A stretch of 8,787 bases of DNA. Origin: CALESS01 sp964405455. GTDB taxonomy: Bacteria; Chloroflexota; Anaerolineae; Anaerolineales; Anaerolineaceae. The stretch's first letter is position 1. Each line of letters opens with the position of its first letter. The notes under the pieces are model-generated. The model saw only the letters and a program-made list of their open reading frames with translations. It did no database searches and was not told the origin of the DNA. Shown in pieces: positions 5,936 to 8,787 of the stretch. The translations under genes and the position numbers were made by a program. The stretch lies in contig CAYOOA010000086.1 in assembly GCA_964405455.1 (NCBI GenBank), positions 1 to 8,787 on the forward strand. Reading direction: 5' to 3'.

Positions 5936-6804
5936 ATGGCCGCCCCGGTCATCCAGGTGGAAAACCTGACCCGCAAGTTTGGCGAATTCGTCGCCGTGGA
6001 TCATATCTCCTTTGAGGTTGGGACAGGGGAAATTGTCGGCTACCTGGGCCCGAACGGCTGCGGCAAGACCACCACCATCCGCATGCTGCTCGGCCTGCTG
6101 CGCCCCTCCTCCGGTTCGGCGCGCGTGCTGGGCCTGGATATCGCCAGTCAGACCGAGCTAATCCGCGCCCGCTGCGGCTACATGTCGCAGAAGTTTGCCA
6201 TCTATGATGACCTGACCGTCGGGGAGAACCTGCGTTTTTATGCCGGGGTGTACGGCATCCGTGACAGGGCGGCCGTCCAGGCGGTCGTGGAGCAGGTGGG
6301 CCTGGCCGGCCGTGAAAATGACCTGACCCGCGAGCTTTCCACCGGCTGGCGCCAGCGCCTGGCCCTGGGGATCGCCCTGGTTCATTCGCCGCAACTGTTG
6401 TTCCTGGATGAGCCCACCAGCGGGGTGGACCCGCTGGCGCGGCGCACCTTCTGGGATTTGATTTACGACCTGGCCGCCCGCGGCGTGACCGTCATGGTCA
6501 CCACCCACTACATGGACGAGGCCGAGTACTGCAACCGGGTGGGCATCATGCGCAGCGGCCGCCTGCTGGCCATGGACAGCCCCGTGCAGCTCAAGGCCGG
6601 CCTGGGTGCGCAGGCCTGGGAGGTGGCCGCCGAGCCGCTTTTACCCGCCCTGGCCGCGCTGGAGCAGGTGCCGGGTGTGCGCCGGGTGGGCCTGGCCGGC
6701 GATCACCTGCGCCTGGTGGCCGAGCCCGGCCTGAACGCCGGGAGGTTGGATGCGGCCCTGCAGGCTGCCGGCCTTGGGCAGGCGCGCATCCTGGCCGGAG
6801 AACT
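5936..6804 (+). CDS. ABC transporter ATP-binding protein, YbhF C-half type (non-canonical LSTGW signature), 3' end in gap
   Basis: Second nucleotide-binding subunit. AAGGAGG (5923-5929), located inside the end of the preceding gene, is 6 bases before the ATG, which fixes this start over the upstream in-frame ATG at 5900. Walker A is G38-PNGCG-K44-TT, the Q-loop is GYMSQKFAIYDDLTV, Walker B is LFLD158-E159, and the switch His is present (TTH191-YMDEAEYC). The signature is L134-STGW-RQRLAL instead of LSGGQ, as in E. coli YbhF's second half (LPLGFKQRLAL). It is thus the catalytic Walker/His partner with a degenerate signature. After 289 residues it enters gap 3; the usual LEDVF tail is not seen, so only a few dozen residues should be missing. 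The frame that continues past the gap is antisense to the DUF2085 gene and is not part of this protein. Confidence 0.95.
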
Positions 6805-6904
6805 NNNNNNNNNNNNNNNNNNNNNNNNNNNNNNNNNNNNNNNNNNNNNNNNNNNNNNNNNNNNNNNNNNNNNNNNNNNNNNNNNNNNNNNNNNNNNNNN
6901 NNNN
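6805..6904. other. Assembly gap (100 N) between convergent genes
   Basis: Exactly 100 N. It removes the 3' end of the second ATPase and the 3' end of the minus-strand DUF2085 gene, plus any terminators. A second ABC-2 permease, expected from the YbhFSR arrangement, could also be hidden here if the true gap is longer. Confidence 0.95.
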
Positions 6905-7675
6905 ATGGGTGAGGCTAAAGCGCAGCAAATCCACCAGCCCGATCTGCAGCAGGGCCAGCAGCATCCCGCCGGCCAGGAAAATCCACAGGTCGCGCCAGGT
7001 GCGGGCCTTGTTTTCCTGCTTGAAGGCCATCAGCAGCAGGATGGTGTAGACCAGGGTCAGGATCAGCGGCACGGTCAGCGCGCTCAGGATGGCCAGCGGG
7101 TACTCGATCAGCGGATTTTGCCACAACACCAGCAAGTCCAGCCCCAGGGCCAGCCCTACCAGGACACCGATTTGCTTCCAGGAGTGCAGCACCGGGGCCG
7201 GGTCAGGCTCGGTCCAGGCCACCTGGCGGAAGGTGGGCAGCAGTACCGCCGCCAGGCCAATGCCCAGCATCGAGCCGGTCAACAGGCGCAGGGGGTTGGA
7301 GGGATTGTACAGGGAGGGGAACTGCGGAAAGAAATGCACGTACGAGTTGATCCCGTCCACGGCGAAGGCGACCAGGAAAACCAACAGGACAAAGCTGACC
7401 TTGCGGTTGGGCAAGCCGGAACGCCGGCGCAGCGGGAGTTGATAGAGCAGCCCCAGCAGGGCGCCCAGGTACATGCCCGAGCAGCGGGCGCACAGCGGCA
7501 GGGCCCGGTCGCCCAGGTGGAACGAGCGGGCCTCGATGCGGTGGCAGACGGCGTAGCCGATGGCGTCCATCTTGCCCAGCAGGCCGGCGGGCGTCTCCAC
7601 CAGCCAGAGGAAGAGCAGGGCCAACCCGAGGGTGGGAACCAGGATTTTGAGTACCCGCTGCCAGCGTTCGGTCAT
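6905..7675 (-). CDS. DUF2085 family integral membrane protein, 3' partial
   Basis: Read leftwards from ATG 7675-7673 for 257 residues until gap 3. The hallmark of DUF2085 is present: C44-H45-R, then S51-F-x-LGDR, P60-L-C62-A-R-C65-S-G-x-Y-x-G. The C/H and C-x2-C residues next to the membrane look like a metal- or redox-active site, but no function is established for the family. About seven hydrophobic helices are visible (roughly residues 10-27, 66-82, 93-112, 131-150, 166-184, 193-216, 227-250), more than the short core domain needs, so there is a C-terminal membrane extension. There is no convincing SD; instead a TATAAT lies 7 bases before the ATG. It is convergent with the exporter operon and divergent from the zinc-ribbon gene. 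Family assignment is firm; the exact C-terminus is lost. Confidence 0.9.
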
Positions 7676-7682
7676 GGGCCTG

Positions 7683-7710
7683 ATTATATCCCATCCCCCG
7701 CCCTTAACAA
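7683..7710 (-). promoter_or_regulatory. Promoter of DUF2085 gene, probably leaderless
   Basis: On the minus strand, TTGTTA (7710-7705, four of six matches) and a perfect TATAAT (7688-7683) are separated by 16 bases. Only 7 bases lie between the TATAAT and the ATG at 7675, so the predicted transcript would start at or within one or two bases of the start codon. This agrees with the lack of an SD site. Confidence 0.6.
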
Positions 7711-7731
7711 TTGGGATAATAAATATTAACG

Positions 7732-7934
7732 CGGATTGACACGGAAAGTACGGATTCTCACGGATGGAACCTGAACATGGAGTACACGGAAAACACGGAT
7801 TTCACGGATATTTTTGAAAATAGTTCTCTTCTCATCTTTAATCATCGGTGTTCACCCCCGTGCGGGGGACATTCTGTGGTTTGTTCTTTCTTCCGTGTAC
7901 TCCGTCACCTCCGTGGTATCCGTGTTCCAGGTTC
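7732..7934. repeat. Inverted array of 9-base-phased ACGGA / TCCGT repeats
   Basis: ACGGA occurs at 7741, 7750, 7760, 7786, 7795 and 7804 (steps 9, 10, 26, 9, 9), preceded by one CGGA at 7732. The complementary TCCGT occurs at 7892, 7901, 7910 and 7919 (all steps 9). The two arms contain a perfect 13-bp inverted repeat (7779-7791 with 7891-7903) and a 7-bp outer pair GAACCTG/CAGGTTC (7767-7773 with 7928-7934), so the whole block can fold into a long imperfect hairpin. The centre holds CCCCC-GTGC-GGGGG (5-bp stem) near 7856-7867. It fills most of the divergent spacer 7676-8030. Similar ACGGA-rich blocks occur as dispersed intergenic repeats in many bacterial genomes; no transposase is associated here. 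Confidence 0.8.
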
Positions 7935-7961
7935 TTCCTGGGTCGGGGGGTGAAAAACCCC

Positions 7962-7990
7962 TTGACAAGCCCCGCTGACGAGTCTACACT
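7962..7990 (+). promoter_or_regulatory. Sigma-70-like promoter of the zinc-ribbon gene
   Basis: A perfect TTGACA (7962-7967) and TACACT (7985-7990, four of six matches) are separated by 17 bases. The predicted start near 7997 gives a 5' leader of about 34 bases. AAGGAG (8020-8025) then lies 5 bases before the ATG at 8031. Immediately upstream, GGGG (7947-7950) and CCCC (7958-7961) can pair around a 7-base loop, abutting the -35; this could be a regulatory site. Confidence 0.7.
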
Positions 7991-8030
7991 CTTCCTATCC
8001 AGTTCGTTTCGCCATCAACAAGGAGCAAAA

Positions 8031-8787
8031 ATGAGCGACTTTTCCCGCATGCCCCGCTATGACATCCGCAATGACGGAGCGGGCCCCTATGCCGTCTTCT
8101 ATTGTGACATGTGCGGACGCGAGTTCCGCAGCCAGCCGGACGTGGTCGGCACGGTCAGCCAGGATATTGGCCGCCAGGCCGCCGGCGGACTGCTGCGCAA
8201 GATCCCGCTGTTCGGTAACGCCGTGGCGGACAAGGTCACCGGCGAGGACCCGCGCTACAGCTACAAGATGACGCCGGCCCAGTTGGAGAGCGCCTGGAAA
8301 CAGGTCCAGGAGCACTTCCGCGAGTGCCCCACCTGCACGCGCATTGTCTGCCTCTCGGATTTTGACACCCAGGCCGGCTTCTGCCAGGAGGACAGCCCGC
8401 GCACCAACGAAATCAACGAAGCGCGCGGCCAGCAGGCCGGGGCAGCCCTCAAGGGCTTTGCCTCTGCGCTCGGCCTGGGCGGACTGGTGGAAAACGCCGC
8501 CAACGCCGCTGAAGCTGCCGGGCGGGCGGCGGCCCAGATGGCCCGCTGCCCCAAGGACGGCACCCTGGCCGCCCCCGGCACCAAGTTCTGCCCGGAATGC
8601 GGCAGCCCGATGGAGCAGCCGGCCGCGGTCACCTGCCCCAAGTGCGGCGCGGATACCCACGGGGCCAAGTTCTGCCCGGAATGCGGCACGAAGATTGAAG
8701 CCGCTGCGCCGCGCCCGACCAAGTGCCCCAGTTGCGGGGCCGAGACCGGCGGAGCCAAGTTCTGCCCGGAGTGCGGCACAAAATTGG
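8031..8787 (+). CDS. Multi-zinc-ribbon protein, 3' partial
   Basis: The ATG at 8031 has an AAGGAG SD 5 bases upstream and a good promoter; the frame is open for 252 codons to the window edge. The N-terminal part contains C25-DMC28-G and C99-PTC102, two C-x2-C knuckles about 70 residues apart that could form one split zinc ribbon, plus further Cys107 and Cys118. Between them is a Gly-rich hydrophobic stretch (residues 50-66, AAGGLLRKIPLFGNAVA). Residues 131-171 are Ala-rich and probably helical. Then come three tandem zinc ribbons: 173-191 (CPKD, then FCPECG), 202-219 (CPKCG, then FCPECG) and 232-249 (CPSCG, then FCPECG). The first lacks one Cys (Asp176). Such C-terminal double zinc ribbons are common in small cytosolic adaptor-like proteins, often of unknown role; no catalytic domain is seen. 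More ribbons may follow beyond the window. Confidence 0.88.
   Translation, partial: MSDFSRMPRYDIRNDGAGPYAVFYCDMCGREFRSQPDVVGTVSQDIGRQAAGGLLRKIPLFGNAVADKVTGEDPRYSYKMTPAQLESAWKQVQEHFRECPTCTRIVCLSDFDTQAGFCQEDSPRTNEINEARGQQAGAALKGFASALGLGGLVENAANAAEAAGRAAAQMARCPKDGTLAAPGTKFCPECGSPMEQPAAVTCPKCGADTHGAKFCPECGTKIEAAAPRPTKCPSCGAETGGAKFCPECGTKL
8581..8778 (+). repeat. Three near-identical 24-base coding repeats (KFCPECG units)
   Basis: A 24-base unit beginning CCAAGTTCTGCCCGG occurs at 8581-8604, 8665-8688 and 8755-8778. Copies 1 and 2 are identical and copy 3 differs by one silent base (GAA to GAG). Spacings are 84 and 90 bases, matching the zinc-ribbon periodicity and suggesting recent internal duplication. 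Confidence 0.85.

Noticed and set aside
6905..7729. Apparent continuation of the second ATPase frame across gap 3
   Set aside because: After the gap the translation is Gln/Gly-rich nonsense antisense to the DUF2085 gene. It continues only because the nominal 100 N keeps the frame open.
7777..7953. 58-codon plus-strand frame across the phased repeat block
   Set aside because: Its first codons are just translated ACGGA repeats (E/D-x-T pattern) and it crosses both repeat arms. There is no SD site; the open frame follows from the 9-base phasing.
7945..7965. GGGG...CCCC hairpin followed by TT as an intrinsic terminator
   Set aside because: The stem is only 4 bp, there is no T-run, and it abuts the -35 box of the downstream gene, so a terminator is unlikely.
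7995..8660. Long minus-strand open frame (221 codons) and a second one at 8261-8779
   Set aside because: Both are antisense to the zinc-ribbon gene, which has a promoter, SD site and clear CPxCG motifs. Their translations are low-complexity and show no family features. They arise from the GC-rich codon bias.

Overview
The window is GC-rich, densely coding DNA from what looks like a scaffolded draft or metagenome assembly. Three runs of exactly 100 N (1104-1203, 2634-2733, 6805-6904) look like nominal scaffold gaps, and each one interrupts a gene. The gene content (a DUF3048 protein, a photolyase next to a Rieske oxygenase, a YbhF/YbhG-type exporter, a DUF2085 membrane protein and a multi-zinc-ribbon protein) and the possible leaderless promoters suggest Chloroflexota, perhaps Anaerolineae. 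This placement comes from general resemblance, not from a marker gene.

Layout. At 1-834 is the 3' part of a DUF3048 (YerB-like) protein. At 835-1092 there is no conventional gene, but there is a candidate promoter (869-897) followed by a stretch with several mutually exclusive or nested helices, a strong Shine-Dalgarno (SD) site, a 17-codon open frame and a final GNRA-loop hairpin. This is the most unusual part of the window. At 1093-1653 is a class I photolyase whose middle is lost in gap 1. A Rieske oxygenase begins 6 bases later (1660) and runs into gap 2, so DNA photorepair and a mononuclear-iron oxygenase appear to be co-transcribed.

From 2750 to gap 3 lies an ABC export operon: an ABC-2 permease, a HlyD/YbhG-like adaptor and two ATPases corresponding to the two halves of E. 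coli YbhF. The two ATPases are complementary in their defects. The first has Pro instead of the switch His, and the second has LSTGW instead of LSGGQ. A heterodimer would therefore have one intact and one degenerate ATP site. A second permease, usual in this family, is not visible and could be hidden in a gap.

After gap 3 a convergent DUF2085 membrane protein is read on the minus strand (7675 to 6905), with a -35/-10 pair so close to its ATG that its mRNA may be leaderless. The 355-base divergent spacer 7676-8030 holds an inverted array of 9-base-phased ACGGA/TCCGT repeats and a good sigma-70-like promoter. That promoter drives a zinc-ribbon protein (8031 to the window end) with three near-identical C-terminal CPxCG repeats, cut by the window edge.
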